Shown here: positions 7,338 to 18,065 of the stretch, piece by piece
Position numbering within the stretch: the stretch's first letter is position 1
Layout of the letters: each line of letters begins with the position of its first letter
NCBI RefSeq assembly: GCF_900111745.1
Contig: NZ_FOIJ01000004.1
Location: forward strand, 124,001 to 188,000
Length of the DNA: 64,000 nt
DNA from: Stigmatella erecta
Lineage (GTDB): Bacteria > Myxococcota > Myxococcia > Myxococcales > Myxococcaceae
Direction: 5' to 3'
Position numbers and translations under genes: made by a program
The notes under the pieces: model-generated
Told to the model about the DNA's origin: nothing
What the model saw: the letters and a program-made list of their open reading frames with translations, nothing else
The model's database searches: none

Positions 7338-10181
7338 ATGAACTCATCCTTGCCCTCAGCCCGGCTGCGTCCTTTCCGTCCGCAACCGTTCGGCCGCTAT
7401 ACCCTGCTGTCGCAGCTGGCGACGGGCGGGATGGGAGAAATCTACCTGGCGCGGCTGGAGGGGGCGCAGGGCTTCGAGAAGCTCTGTGTCATCAAGCGCA
7501 TCCTGCCGCAGCTGGCCGCGGACTCGGAGTTCGTCGAGCGCTTCGTGGGCGAGGCACGGGTCCTGGTGAAGCTCAGCCACGGCTCCATCGCCCAGGTGCT
7601 GGACATGGGGCTGCACGAGGGCGATGCGTACATGGCCCTCGAGTACGTGGACGGCAAGGACCTGCGCAAGGTGGCCGGGCGGGTGAGGGACCGGCAGTCC
7701 CCGCTGCCGCTCACCTTCGTGCTGTACGTCATGACGCGGGTGCTGGATGCGCTGGCGTACGCGCACCGCAAGCGGGATGACGACGAGAAGGAGATCCACC
7801 TGGTCCACCGGGACATCTCCCCGCAGAACATCCTCATCTCCTATGAAGGGGAGGTGAAGGTGATCGACTTCGGCCTGGCCAAGAGCCGGCTGTCGGCGGC
7901 GAAGACGAACCCGAGCATCATCCTGGGCAAGTTCCTCTACATGTCGCCGGAGCAGGCGCGGCACCAGCAGGTGGACCGCCGGAGCGATCTGTACGCGGTG
8001 GGGCTGTGCCTCTACGAGCTGCTGTCCGGCAAGAACCCCTTCGACAGCGTCCCCCCGGGCGAGCTGATGACCGCCGTGGCCCAGCCCCGCGTCGCGCCGC
8101 TGAGCGAGGTGGAGCCGATGACGCCACCCCAGGTGGCGCAGGTGGTCATGAAGGCGCTGGCGGTGGACCCGGCCCAGCGCTTCCAGTCGGCCGAGGAGTT
8201 CCGCGGCAAGCTGACGAGCTGCCTGCAGGAGATTGATCCGCAGGCGGGCCCGGAGAGCGTCAGCCGCTTCATGCGCGAGCTGTTCGCCGTCGAGTACCAG
8301 GGCGAGCGCAAGCTGCTCGCGCAGCTCAAGGACGTGCCCCGGATGGCCGAGCCCTCGGTGCGCCCCGCCATTCCCTCGGACCCGGCCCTGGCGCGCGTGG
8401 CCAACCCCGCGCTGCCTCCCCGGACGATCCGCCTGGATGGGCCCGTCGAGCCCCTGTCCTTCCAGCCCACGCCCCGCAGCCGGGACGGGGCGCCGGTGGA
8501 CGAAGGAGAGACCCGGCCCGGCGTGATGGTGGATGAGTCCACCCGGCCCGGCGTCTACCTCGAGGAGATCGACGAGGCGGCCGCCGAGCGGTCCCCGCCG
8601 CCCGTGGAGCTCCGCCATGGGCCCCCGCCGCCTCCTCCTCCGGACATCGAGGCGGTGGTGCCTGGAAGTGGGCCCTTGCCGCCGCCCCCCGCCTTCTCGC
8701 CGCCCCCGCCGCCTCCGCCGGCGGCCCGGGCCTCCGAGCCGCCCCGGCCCATGGCCCCCCCGCCCGTGAGCAGCCCTCCGCTCCGGCCCGCGGAGCCTGT
8801 CCGGACGCCCCCTCCGCCCTCCGCCGCGTCCCGGCCCGCGAGTGGGGCTTCGGCCGCGCCCGCGTATGTCTCCCTGGCCATGGAGGTGAGCCGCTCGATG
8901 ATGGCGCAGGCGCCTGCCCGGCCCGCGCTTCCCGAAGAGGCCCCCACGGTGCCCGACGCCGCCCCGGCCGCGCCCTCCTATCCGGAGTTCGAGGCGCCCG
9001 TCTCCCCGCCGCCGGTGCCGCCGCCCGCGCGGCCCGCGGTGGCCGCGGCCCCGTCCGAGCAGAGCCGTCGCGGCCTGGACGACACCCACCCGAGCTACCA
9101 GATGCTCACCCCGGCCCAGCACGAGGACACCCACCCGCGGGTGGTGCTGGACGAGGCCGCGCTGCGGGAGGATGGCCCCCCCGAGGAGGAGGCCTCCGTC
9201 CGGGTGGCCGCCAGCAGCGAGGAGGAGCCCCCCACCACGCCGGTCCGCCCGAGGACGGCGACCTCTCCACGCATGCGCGTGTCCACCACGGGGATGCCCT
9301 CGGTGGCCCGGAGTGGCAGCCCGCGCAGCGGTTCGGTCCGCACCGTCTCCGTGGAGTTCCCCCTGGAAGAGGGGCAGGGCCGAGATCCCCGCGAGGAGAC
9401 CCGCCGGACCGCCGCGCCCCCGCCGGGGGAGGCACCCCGCCGCATCCACCGGGAGGACACCCGGCGCACGGCCATGCCCCCCCGCGCGCGCAAGGCCTCG
9501 TGGGTCCGGCTCGCCGTGGGATTGGGGCTGCCGCTGCTGCTGGTGGGCGCGGTGCTGGTGGCGCTCCCCTGGTTGAGGCCGCTGCTCCAGCAAGCCTTGC
9601 AGGAGCCGGTGCGCCCTGCGCCCGCGCCGGTGCGCCCCACGCGCGCCGCGTCCGAGCCGAAGCCCGCCCCGCCCCTGGCCCCTGAGGCGGCGGCCCTCCC
9701 GGAGGCGGAGGGGCACCAGGAGGCGGTGCCCCCCGCGGCGCCCGCGAGGTCGCCCTCGGAGCCGCCGGTGGCCGCGGACCCGGGCCCGGAGGCGGCTCCT
9801 GCCCCGCCGCCCGTGGCCAACCCGGGCCTCACGGCGGTGGAGGTGGCGGAGAGCGAAATGTTCGTCCCCCTGACGCCCACGCCCTCCGAGCCCGCGGCGC
9901 CCGCGGCGCCCGCGGCCAAGAGGCCCGCGAAGAATGCCGCGCCCGCGAAGAAGGTGATGCGCAAGGAGCTGTCGGAGCTCCAGCGGGATTGGAACGCGAC
10001 GCGCAACGCCTTCTCCCGGCTGACCCACGAGCACTCGTGTGACAGCCCGCGGATCGGCATCCTCTGCAACCGCTTCGAGAACCTGCAGAATGATGTGTTG
10101 GATCTCGGGGATGTGTACGACAGGCGGACGCATGACCGGGTGAAGGAGCTGCGCCGGGCCCTTCAGCAGGCGGCGGACTAG
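7338..10181 (+). CDS. Hanks-type Ser/Thr protein kinase with long Pro-rich region and one transmembrane segment
   Basis: A 947-residue protein. The kinase domain occupies about 15-285 and has the Gly loop (LATGGMGEIYLA), the ATP-binding Lys (CVIKRIL), the catalytic loop (VHRDISPQNIL), the metal motif (IDFGLAKS) and a PEQAR activation-segment end, so it should be active. Residues 330-710 are low-complexity, rich in Pro and Ala with scattered acidic clusters, followed by a single membrane helix (about 715-745, LAVGLGLPLLLVGAVLVALP). After a second Pro/Ala-rich stretch comes a folded C-terminal segment (about 870-947) with two Cys (SCDSPRIGILCNRFENLQ). The kinase faces the cytoplasm and the C terminus would lie in the periplasm. 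It follows the FHA protein, a plausible phospho-peptide partner. ATG 7338 sits 100 bases after that gene. Confidence 0.9.
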   Translation: MNSSLPSARLRPFRPQPFGRYTLLSQLATGGMGEIYLARLEGAQGFEKLCVIKRILPQLAADSEFVERFVGEARVLVKLSHGSIAQVLDMGLHEGDAYMALEYVDGKDLRKVAGRVRDRQSPLPLTFVLYVMTRVLDALAYAHRKRDDDEKEIHLVHRDISPQNILISYEGEVKVIDFGLAKSRLSAAKTNPSIILGKFLYMSPEQARHQQVDRRSDLYAVGLCLYELLSGKNPFDSVPPGELMTAVAQPRVAPLSEVEPMTPPQVAQVVMKALAVDPAQRFQSAEEFRGKLTSCLQEIDPQAGPESVSRFMRELFAVEYQGERKLLAQLKDVPRMAEPSVRPAIPSDPALARVANPALPPRTIRLDGPVEPLSFQPTPRSRDGAPVDEGETRPGVMVDESTRPGVYLEEIDEAAAERSPPPVELRHGPPPPPPPDIEAVVPGSGPLPPPPAFSPPPPPPPAARASEPPRPMAPPPVSSPPLRPAEPVRTPPPPSAASRPASGASAAPAYVSLAMEVSRSMMAQAPARPALPEEAPTVPDAAPAAPSYPEFEAPVSPPPVPPPARPAVAAAPSEQSRRGLDDTHPSYQMLTPAQHEDTHPRVVLDEAALREDGPPEEEASVRVAASSEEEPPTTPVRPRTATSPRMRVSTTGMPSVARSGSPRSGSVRTVSVEFPLEEGQGRDPREETRRTAAPPPGEAPRRIHREDTRRTAMPPRARKASWVRLAVGLGLPLLLVGAVLVALPWLRPLLQQALQEPVRPAPAPVRPTRAASEPKPAPPLAPEAAALPEAEGHQEAVPPAAPARSPSEPPVAADPGPEAAPAPPPVANPGLTAVEVAESEMFVPLTPTPSEPAAPAAPAAKRPAKNAAPAKKVMRKELSELQRDWNATRNAFSRLTHEHSCDSPRIGILCNRFENLQNDVLDLGDVYDRRTHDRVKELRRALQQAAD

Positions 10182-10194
10182 GCACCGCCCGCCC

Positions 10195-10971
10195 GTGGAA
10201 CCCCTCCTCGCCACCCAGGGACTCGTGGCCGGGTATGGGCCTTCGCCCGTGCTCCGGGGCGTGGACTTCACGGTCCACGCGGGCGAGCTGTGGGCGGTGC
10301 TCGGGCCCAATGGCACGGGCAAGAGCACCCTGCTGCGCGGGGTGCTGGGCGTGCTGCCCTGGACGCGGGGCGGGGTGCGGCTGCTGGGGCGCGAGCGCCC
10401 GGCGTGGGAGCCGCGCGCCCTGGCCCGGCAGGTGGCGTGGGTGCCGCAGACCTTCGAGCCAGCAGAGGGCTTCCGGGGGCTGGAGCTGGTGCTGATGGGG
10501 CGCAGCCCGCACCTGGGCCTGTGGGGGCTCACCTCCGAGCGGGACGTGGCGCTGGCCACCGCCGTGCTGGAGGAGCTGGGGGTGGGGGACCTGGCGGACC
10601 GGCCGGGCGAGGCCCTGTCCGGGGGCGAGCGCCGGATGTTGCTGCTCGCCCGGGGGCTGGTGCAGCAGCCCGCGCTGCTGTTGCTGGACGAGCCCACCGC
10701 CTTTCTCGATGTGGCCCACCAGGTGAGCGCGCTCGCGCGGGTGCGCGCCCGGGTGGACGCGGGGCTGGGCGCGGTGGCGGTGCTGCACGATGTGAACCTC
10801 GCCGCCGCGTTCGCCACCCACGCGCTGCTGCTGCGCGACGGCCTCGTGCTGGCCCAGGGCCCGGTGGAGGCGGTGCTGGAGCGCGAGCGGCTGGAGACGC
10901 TCTACGGCCTGCCCCTGGAGACGGCCCTCGCGCCCTCGGGCGTCCGCCTCTTCGCGCCCCGGGCCCGGTGA
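10195..10971 (+). CDS. ABC transporter ATPase, metal/siderophore/heme type, without neighbouring permease
   Basis: A 258-residue nucleotide-binding subunit: Walker A GPNGTGKST, signature LSGGERR, Walker B LLLLDEPTAFLD, switch His in VLHDVNLAAAF. The overall form resembles FecE/ZnuC/BtuD-like ATPases that energise uptake of metal chelates, but no membrane subunit or binding protein lies next to it, so the substrate is open. The GTG start at 10195 stands 13 bases after the kinase stop, so the gene may be co-transcribed with the kinase and with the DoxX-like gene that follows. Confidence 0.85.
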   Translation: MEPLLATQGLVAGYGPSPVLRGVDFTVHAGELWAVLGPNGTGKSTLLRGVLGVLPWTRGGVRLLGRERPAWEPRALARQVAWVPQTFEPAEGFRGLELVLMGRSPHLGLWGLTSERDVALATAVLEELGVGDLADRPGEALSGGERRMLLLARGLVQQPALLLLDEPTAFLDVAHQVSALARVRARVDAGLGAVAVLHDVNLAAAFATHALLLRDGLVLAQGPVEAVLERERLETLYGLPLETALAPSGVRLFAPRAR

Positions 10972-10982
10972 GATGTGATGAC

Positions 10983-11450
10983 ATGGCCCCCATGTCCCCT
11001 TCCGCCTCCCGCTTCTCCGTCTCCAACGAGGCCGCCGCCTACGCCTTGCTGCGTTTCACCCTGGGCCTCAACATCCTGATGCACGGGGTGGTGCGGCTGG
11101 CCATGGGCCCCTCGGTCTTCGCCGCCACGCTGGAGAAGGGCTTCACGGAGACCCCGCTGCCGCTGCCCCTGGTGCATGCGTTCGCCTGGCTGCTGCCGTT
11201 CTTCGAGACCCTGGCGGGCGCGCTGCTGATGGTGGGCGGGTGGACGCGCGCGGCGCTGCTGGGCGGGGGAGTGCTCATGGCGGCGCTCGTCTTCGGCACC
11301 GCGCTGCGCAGCCAGTGGGACACGCTCGGCCTGCAGATGATTTACGTGGCCCTGTACTCCGCGCTGCTGGCGGCCGAACGCTTCAACACCCTGTCGGTGG
11401 ATGGCTGGCGGGCGCGGGGAACCTCCCCGGGCACGCCTCGCGCCCCGTGA
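10983..11450 (+). CDS. DoxX-like small integral membrane protein
   Basis: A 155-residue protein with four predicted membrane helices (YALLRFTLGLNILMHGVVRL, FAWLLPFFETLAGALLMVGG, ALLGGGVLMAALVFGTALRS, MIYVALYSALLAAERF), as in the DoxX/DoxD-like family linked to quinone-dependent redox or oxidative-stress functions in some bacteria. The motif GLNILMHG and the Phe-Glu-Thr of the second helix fit the family. The start may be ATG 10983 or ATG 10992. It follows the ABC ATPase gene by 11 bases and is probably in the same transcript. The specific role is unknown. Confidence 0.7.
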   Translation: MAPMSPSASRFSVSNEAAAYALLRFTLGLNILMHGVVRLAMGPSVFAATLEKGFTETPLPLPLVHAFAWLLPFFETLAGALLMVGGWTRAALLGGGVLMAALVFGTALRSQWDTLGLQMIYVALYSALLAAERFNTLSVDGWRARGTSPGTPRAP

Positions 11451-11538
11451 AGGCCAGAGGTCGTCCGCTGGACGCTCCGGCACGGCACACCGTGGATGGG
11501 GCATGCCATCCGCCCGAGGGTGTGCGAGGGTGTCAGGG

Positions 11539-13590
11539 ATGGCGGCTTCCGTGAAGCTCCTCGTCCTGATTCGGGACCTCGTCCAGCGATTGCTGCAGGC
11601 GGCCCAGCGGCTCCGGCTGCCCGGCCCCTCGGTCCTGCCCGTGGCCGGCGCGGTGGTGGGGGTGTACAGCGGCCTGGCCGCGGGGCTCTTCGCCAACCTC
11701 ATCGCGCTCGTCAGCGGGGTGAGCTTCGGCCTGCGCACGCTGATGGAGGCGTTCCGGCCGGACTCGGCCGTGCGCCAGCGGCTGGGCGAGGCCTTCGCCG
11801 AGGCGCACTGGCACTTCGAGTTCATCATCGTCGTCATCCCGCTGGGGCTGGCGGCGCTGGGGCTGACGCGCCTCATCGCCCCCGGCGGGCCGAGGGATGT
11901 GGTGAAGCGCCGCCTGGAGGTGCTGTCGCTGCTCATCCTGGGCGCCCTGTCGCTCTACTACCCGCTCGTGGCTCTGGCGGCGGTGAACTCGGGGCTCGGC
12001 CACGGGCACGACGCGGGGCGCGCCCTGCACCACATCTCCCCCTTCTTCGTGGTGCTGGCGCCCATGCTGGGCGGCGCGGTGGTGGGGCGGCTGCTGCGCA
12101 ACAGGCCGGAGACGCACGGCCACGGCGTGCCCGAGGTGGTGGCCGCCGTGGAGAAGGAGGGCCGGCTGCCGGCGCGCAACGGTCTGCTCAAGCTCGTGGC
12201 CTCGGCCGTCACCATTGGCACCGGCGGCTCCGCGGGGCGCGAGGGGCCCATGGTGTACGGCGGCGCGGCGCTGGGCTCGGAGGTGGGGCGCACCCTGGGC
12301 TTCACCCAGCGGGAGCTGTCCATCCTGATGGCCAGCGGCGCCGGCGCGGGCATCGCCGCCTCCTTCAATGCCCCGGTGGCCGGCGCCATCTTCGCGATGG
12401 AGATCCTGCTGCGCGAGTTCCAGCTCCGGGTCTTCTCGCCCATCATCCTCGCCAGCGTCACCGCCACCATGGTGGGGCGCGGCGTCATGGGCAACGCCGC
12501 CATGCTGGAGCGCGTGGTGTACACGATGCGCAGCGGCTGGGAGGTGGTCTTCTACGCCCTGCTCGGCCTGCTGTGCGGGGGCCTGGCGTACGCCTTCATC
12601 CAGGCGCTGCACGGCGTGGAGGAGTTCTTCCAGGGGCACCGCCCCGGCAAGGTGTCGGCCTTCCTCGGCAAGAAGCCGCTGGCGATGCGGGCGGGCCTGG
12701 GCGGGGCGCTGGTGGGCCTGCTGGCCCTGGCGCACCCGGTGGTGTGGGGCACGGGGCACGAGTATGCCAACGGGGCCCTGGTGCGGGAGCTGTCGCTCGC
12801 GCTGCTCGCCTCGGGATGTATCCTCAAGCTGGCGGCGACGGCGCTGACGCTGGGCTCGGGCGGCTCGGGCGGAACGTTCTTCCCCGCCACCGTCATCGGC
12901 GCCATGGGCGGGGGCGCCTTCGGCGAGCTGCTGCACGTGCTGCTGCCCGGCGTCTCCGCCTCCAGCGGCGCCTACGCCATGGTGGGCATGGGCGGCGCGG
13001 TGGCGGCCATGACGCGCGGGCCGCTGACGGGGATGATGATGATGTACGAGCTGAGCGGGAACTACGCCATCATCCTGCCGCTCATGGTGACGTGCACCCT
13101 GTCCTCCGCGCTCTGCCACGCGCTGATCGAGCGCCGCGCGGCGCGGCTGCGGCTCGAAGGACAGACGCTGCGGCGCACGCCCATCCGGCACCTGGTGCAC
13201 TGGGAGGAGCCGGTGCTTCCGGAGGCCGGGGTGGAGGCGCTGAGCGAGCGGCTGCTCACCTCCGGGGCGGCGGCCTTGCCGGTGCGGGACGCGGACGGGA
13301 AGCTCCGGGGCGTGGTGGAGGCCGGGGCGCTGGGCGAGCGCTGGCGCCAGGCGGGCGTGGACGCCACCGTGGCGGCGCTCCTGGACGAGGCGCCCGCGCT
13401 GTCCGCGGAGGCGCCGGTGGGCGAGGCCCTCGCGGCGATGGAGGCCCGCTCCCTGGCGGTGCTGGCGGTGGAGGACGGCCCGCGCGTGGGGCTGGTGACG
13501 CGGGCCGGGCTGGAGCGCTTTCTCCGGATGGGACTGCATGCGGCCGTGGTGCCGCCGCCCCCCTTCACCGTCACCGAGATGCAGCGCTGA
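11539..13590 (+). CDS. CLC-family chloride channel/transporter with C-terminal CBS domains
   Basis: A 683-residue inner-membrane protein. The CLC core (about 30-435) has the ion-pathway motifs GTGGSAGREGP, including the gating Glu, and GSGGSGGTFFPA, plus the AMEILLREF segment. The C-terminal 120 residues form a CBS-type regulatory pair (HWEEPVLPEAGVEALSERL and ALLDEAPALSAEAPVGEALA), which usually binds adenine nucleotides. It exchanges or conducts chloride, possibly for pH or osmotic balance. ATG 11539 is preferred: the frame is open upstream, but that segment is Arg/Gly-rich and not protein-like. No partner gene is evident. Confidence 0.9.
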   Translation: MAASVKLLVLIRDLVQRLLQAAQRLRLPGPSVLPVAGAVVGVYSGLAAGLFANLIALVSGVSFGLRTLMEAFRPDSAVRQRLGEAFAEAHWHFEFIIVVIPLGLAALGLTRLIAPGGPRDVVKRRLEVLSLLILGALSLYYPLVALAAVNSGLGHGHDAGRALHHISPFFVVLAPMLGGAVVGRLLRNRPETHGHGVPEVVAAVEKEGRLPARNGLLKLVASAVTIGTGGSAGREGPMVYGGAALGSEVGRTLGFTQRELSILMASGAGAGIAASFNAPVAGAIFAMEILLREFQLRVFSPIILASVTATMVGRGVMGNAAMLERVVYTMRSGWEVVFYALLGLLCGGLAYAFIQALHGVEEFFQGHRPGKVSAFLGKKPLAMRAGLGGALVGLLALAHPVVWGTGHEYANGALVRELSLALLASGCILKLAATALTLGSGGSGGTFFPATVIGAMGGGAFGELLHVLLPGVSASSGAYAMVGMGGAVAAMTRGPLTGMMMMYELSGNYAIILPLMVTCTLSSALCHALIERRAARLRLEGQTLRRTPIRHLVHWEEPVLPEAGVEALSERLLTSGAAALPVRDADGKLRGVVEAGALGERWRQAGVDATVAALLDEAPALSAEAPVGEALAAMEARSLAVLAVEDGPRVGLVTRAGLERFLRMGLHAAVVPPPPFTVTEMQR

Positions 13591-14008
13591 GCCGGCCCTC
13601 GCCCTGCCGGGGCTGCGCTGGCGCCCATCAGGAAGGACAGGACGAGCCGCGCCACCACGGGTGCCGGGCTCCAGTCCCCCTGGGATAGGGACTCGCCCAC
13701 ATGGGCCAGGGGCCCGTGGTGTGCGAGGTGTGCCCCCAGCAAGGCCCGCCCTGGGTACGCGCGCCGGCTGTCACGGGGCGTCTCGGTGGCGAGAAAGGGC
13801 AGGACGGCGGGAAAAACCCGTGTGGGTGCGGCAGCTTGGCCCTCCTCCTGGGCCCGCGGACCCTCGCGTCACGGTGGGTTGCCCGGTGGACAGGGCAGGG
13901 GCCCCCGCTGGGACTTTGAGGAGGGACGTCTTCGGCGGGGCTCACGGTTGCTGGTCAAAACAAACGCTTTCGTCTCTGATGGTGGGGGGCGAGCGCTGGA
14001 GAAGGGGC
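13591..14008. other. Gene-poor stretch; possible vestigial minus-strand frame
   Basis: No gene is well supported here. A minus-strand frame runs without stops from about 13872 into the CLC gene and reads like protein in part (FPAVLPFLATETP, ALLGAHLAHHGPLAHVGESL, VVARLVLSFLMGAS), but it has no convincing start or ribosome site, and its third-codon GC is weaker than that of neighbouring genes. It may be the decayed end of a lost gene or chance. Confidence 0.3.
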
Positions 14009-14869
14009 ATGCGAAGCCGTCTGCAGGGTGGGCTGGTGATGGGGGTGATGGCGGCCGCCATTGGCTTGGCGCTCTATGGCCAGGCCCAGGAGCGCCAAGC
14101 GCTGAGCGAGGGCGCCGCCGCCTCCTCCGAGGCGGCGAAGGCCGCCGGCGTGGCGTGGGAGGCAGCCCCCTGGGACGAGTTGCCCGTGACCGTGCCGAGG
14201 ACCTTGCCGATGGCCGAGAGCGCCAGCGAGGCGGACGGCCTGCTGGACCTGCGGGTGACGGAGGGCGGCCGCCCCGTCTCCCGGGCCCAGGTCCGGCTCT
14301 ACCAGCGCGGGGGACGGCTGCCCGAGACGGGCCAGGTGGACTGGCGGCTGGCGGGCGCCGGGGCCACCGGGGACGATGGGCGGCTCCTGATGCCCGCGCG
14401 CGCCGGGGCCTACCTGGTGGCGGCCCACGCGCTGGGCGCGGCGCCGGCGTGGCGGGAGCTGATCCACCCGCTGAGCGGCAACCGCACGCCGGTTCACCTC
14501 AGCCTGGTCACCGGGGGAAGCCTGGCCGGACGCACCGTGGAGCAGGGCTCGGGGCAGCCCCTGGGGGGCGCGGAGCTCGTGCTCACCCCCCACGTGAGCG
14601 TGTGGGAGCCGTCCGCGCGCGCGGACGTGCCCCCCGAGGAGCGGGTGATGGGCCAGAGCGATGCGGCCGGCCGCTTCTTCTTCGACGGGCTGGCACCGGG
14701 GGTCTACACCGTGGCGGCCCGGGCGCCGGGCACGGCCCGGGTGACGGAGTGGAGCGTCCGGATTCCCACGGAGGAGGCCCGGCTGCTGGCGCTGCCGGAC
14801 CCGGACGACCGGGTGGGGCGGCGCAAGCCGCGCAAGGCCCCCTCCCAGGAGCTGCGCTGCGGCATCTGA
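14009..14869 (+). CDS. Membrane-anchored protein with carboxypeptidase-regulatory-like repeats
   Basis: A 286-residue protein with an N-terminal signal or anchor helix (MRSRLQGGLVMGVMAAAIGL) and two Ig/transthyretin-like segments. The first (about 85-160) is GLLDLRVTEGGRPVSRAQVR, the second (about 170-255) contains GGSLAGRTVEQGSGQPLGGA and FFFDGLAPGVYTVAARAPG, the typical carboxypeptidase-regulatory-like fold. These domains are found on many myxobacterial surface or periplasmic proteins; no enzymatic motif is present. The tail is basic (GRRKPRKAPSQELRCGI). ATG 14009 follows a GAGAAGGGG ribosome site. It converges on the HIT gene with nine bases between. Confidence 0.7.
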   Translation: MRSRLQGGLVMGVMAAAIGLALYGQAQERQALSEGAAASSEAAKAAGVAWEAAPWDELPVTVPRTLPMAESASEADGLLDLRVTEGGRPVSRAQVRLYQRGGRLPETGQVDWRLAGAGATGDDGRLLMPARAGAYLVAAHALGAAPAWRELIHPLSGNRTPVHLSLVTGGSLAGRTVEQGSGQPLGGAELVLTPHVSVWEPSARADVPPEERVMGQSDAAGRFFFDGLAPGVYTVAARAPGTARVTEWSVRIPTEEARLLALPDPDDRVGRRKPRKAPSQELRCGI

Positions 14870-14878
14870 GCGCGGGCG

Positions 14879-15220
14879 CTAGCCCGGGGGCCAGCGCAGC
14901 GAGCGTCCGGCCAGCAGGTGCAGGTGGATGTGGAACACCGTCTGCCCCGCGTCGGCGTTGCAGTTCATCACCAGGCGGTAGCCCTGCTCGGAGTGGCCGC
15001 GCTCCCGGGCCAGCTGGGCCGCCGCCGTATAAAGGTGGCCCACCGTCTGCCGGTCCGCGGGGGTGATGTCGTTCACCGTGGCGATGTGCTGCAGTGGAAT
15101 GAAGAGCACATGCGTGGGGGCTTGAGGGTTGATGTCCTCGAAGCCCAGACACACTTCGTCCCGGTAAACGACCTTGGCGGAAATCTGACCATCGCGAATC
15201 TTGCAAAAGAGACAGTCCAT
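14879..15220 (-). CDS. HIT-family (histidine triad) nucleotide hydrolase
   Basis: A 113-residue protein with the full histidine triad HIHLHLLAG near the C terminus and the N-terminal CLFCKI zinc-type Cys pair found in HinT-like phosphoramidases and AP4A-type hydrolases. The PLQHI and NCNADAGQTVFH segments are also as expected. It acts in the cytoplasm on AMP-linked substrates; the physiological one is unknown. It is divergent from hprK, the two starts being 114 bases apart. Confidence 0.9.
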   Translation of the reverse strand: MDCLFCKIRDGQISAKVVYRDEVCLGFEDINPQAPTHVLFIPLQHIATVNDITPADRQTVGHLYTAAAQLARERGHSEQGYRLVMNCNADAGQTVFHIHLHLLAGRSLRWPPG

Positions 15221-15334
15221 GGGGGCGGCTTAGCAATGCCACCCGTTCCTGGAAATGGTCTCGTGCGTTTGAGTGCCAAGGACCACACAGGGGCATTTCA
15301 AACGGGCCGCTGGGTGATATCCACACCTTCGCCG

Positions 15335-16305
<971 letters not shown>

Positions 16306-16309
<4 letters not shown>

Positions 16310-17169
16310 GTGCGCCTGCCAAGCAGATCATCATCATCACGGGCATGTCCGGCTCGGGGAAGTCCACGGCCATCCGGGCGCTGGAGGACTCGGGGTTCTT
16401 CTGCATCGACAACCTGCCGGTGCTCCTGCTGCCGAAGCTGACGGAGCTCGCGGGCAGCGGGCAAATCGAACGCATGGCGCTGGTGGTGGACGTGCGCGAG
16501 GGCGTCTTCCTCAAGGAGGCGCCGCGCGTGCTGGACGAGGTGCGCCGGGCGGGCCACCAGGTGGAGGTGCTCTTCCTGGATGCCAGCGACGACAGCCTCA
16601 TCCGCCGCTTCAGCGAGACGCGGCGCCGCCACCCCCTGGCGCCCACCGGCTCGGTGGCCGAGGGCATCGCCGCCGAGCGCGAGAAGCTGCATGACTTGCG
16701 CGAGCTGGCCGACCAGGTCATCGATTCGTCGGTGCTCAACGTCCACGACTTGAAGCGCATGGTGCAGGCGCGCTTCAGCCCGGAGCCGGCCGCGGGGCCC
16801 TCGCTGTCGGTGATGTCCTTCGGCTACCGGCACGGGGTGCCGCCGCAGGCGGACCTCGTGCTGGATGTGCGCTTCCTGCCCAACCCCTACTTCGTGCCGG
16901 AGCTCAAGGGGCTCACCGGGAAGAACCCGAAGGTGGCCGCCTACGTGCTGGACCGCGAGGAGACGCAGCAGTTCCTCGAAAAAGTCGTGGACCTGTGCCG
17001 CTTCCTCTTCCCGCGCTACCAGAAGGAGGGCAAGGCATACTTGACGGTGGCGCTGGGGTGCACGGGCGGCAAGCACCGCTCGGTGGCCATCGCGGCGGAG
17101 CTCACCCGGCGCCTCCAGGCGGACATCCCGCGCATCCAGCTGTGGGACCGGGACGTCGAGAAGGAGTAG
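16306..17169 (+). CDS. rapZ: RapZ/YvcJ-family nucleotide-binding adapter
   Basis: A 287-residue protein with Walker [10 protein letters not shown] at residues 11-19, the CIDNLPVLL segment, DVRFLPNPY, and the family-specific C-terminal motif [11 protein letters not shown]. In enterobacteria RapZ binds small RNAs of the glucosamine-6-phosphate pathway and guides RNase E; in Gram-positives YvcJ is a GTPase of less clear role. In many proteobacteria the gene sits beside hprK and PTS genes, as here. The GTG start overlaps the hprK stop. Confidence 0.93.
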
Positions 17170-17173
17170 CGCC

Positions 17174-17824
17174 TCAGGGCCGCGTCACGTCCCACCAGCC
17201 GAAGTACATGGTCCGCTGCTCCGTGAGGTGCACCCACCCCGGGGCGTGGACATAGCGGTGGGGCAGCAGGCTGTTGTCCGCGAGCGCCCGGGCCGTCTCC
17301 TCGAACGAGGGGAAGGACAGGGCCACCGAGGGGCCCGCCGTGCGCACCTGCCGCTGGGGGACTTCGTGCCCGTCCAGCCCGGGCCTGCGCTCGAGCACCG
17401 TGAAGAGCATGCGCCCGCCGGGCTTCAGCGCGGCGGCGAGGTGGCCCAACACCTCGTGCAGGTTGGCGCAGAAGTCCAGGCAGCCAATGGCCAGCACCAC
17501 GTCGAAGCGCCCCAGCGCCGGGGGGATGGGCTGGTGGTAGCTGTGCGTGTGCCACTGGCCGGAAGGGCGGCCCCGGCGCGCCAGCTCGAGCATCTCCGGG
17601 GAGAGGTCCAACCCCACCACCTCCACGGCCGGCTCCAGGAAGCGCGTGAGCAGCCCCGGCCCACACCCCACGTCGAGCACCCGGCAGGGCGGCATCGCCA
17701 CCTCGGCCAGGAAGCCCTCGACCCGGTCCCCGTACCGGTGAAGCGCCGGAAAGAGGGCCTCGTAGGAGGGGGCAATCTCCTCGTAGACCTGCCGGACGTG
17801 CTGCTCGTTCGGGTTGGACCCCAT
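17174..17824 (-). CDS. SAM-dependent class I methyltransferase
   Basis: A 216-residue protein with the Rossmann motif [10 protein letters not shown], the acidic motif II end [11 protein letters not shown], and [12 protein letters not shown] plus [13 protein letters not shown] as later motifs. The C-terminal part is shorter than in characterised families, and the substrate cannot be predicted. ATG 17824 is used; upstream sequence in frame is not conserved-looking. It converges on rapZ, leaving four bases between stops. Confidence 0.85.
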   Translation of the reverse strand: MGSNPNEQHVRQVYEEIAPSYEALFPALHRYGDRVEGFLAEVAMPPCRVLDVGCGPGLLTRFLEPAVEVVGLDLSPEMLELARRGRPSGQWHTHSYHQPIPPALGRFDVVLAIGCLDFCANLHEVLGHLAAALKPGGRMLFTVLERRPGLDGHEVPQRQVRTAGPSVALSFPSFEETARALADNSLLPHRYVHAPGWVHLTEQRTMYFGWWDVTRP

Positions 17825-18065
17825 ATGGGCGCGGCAGCCTAGCCAGAGAGGCCCACGCGAGTCATCCGCGTGTACCCCGGAATCACCGCCAATCTTCGCG
17901 AAGGCGGGCGGGGCCCCTGGGCGGTACGGCAGGCGGGCGCTCCCCTGCCCTGTGAATCCGTCCCGCACCTCGAAGACAATGGCGGGGCGGGTGTTTCACC
18001 CGGTCCTTTGTTGCAGCGGCCTCCTGTTCGATGGACGCTCTGGGCACCTGGAGGAAAGAGGAACG

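Noticed and set aside
7356-10817. An 1153-codon minus-strand frame opposite the kinase gene
   Set aside because: Shadow of the kinase frame; low complexity and no start context.
10195-11450. ABC ATPase plus DoxX-like protein as a complete transporter
   Set aside because: DoxX-like proteins are not ABC permeases and no binding protein is present; adjacency alone does not support this.
13062-13872. Minus-strand gene overlapping the end of the CLC gene
   Set aside because: Most of it is antisense to the CLC C-terminal domain; the remaining part has no start or ribosome site. Kept only as a possible relic.
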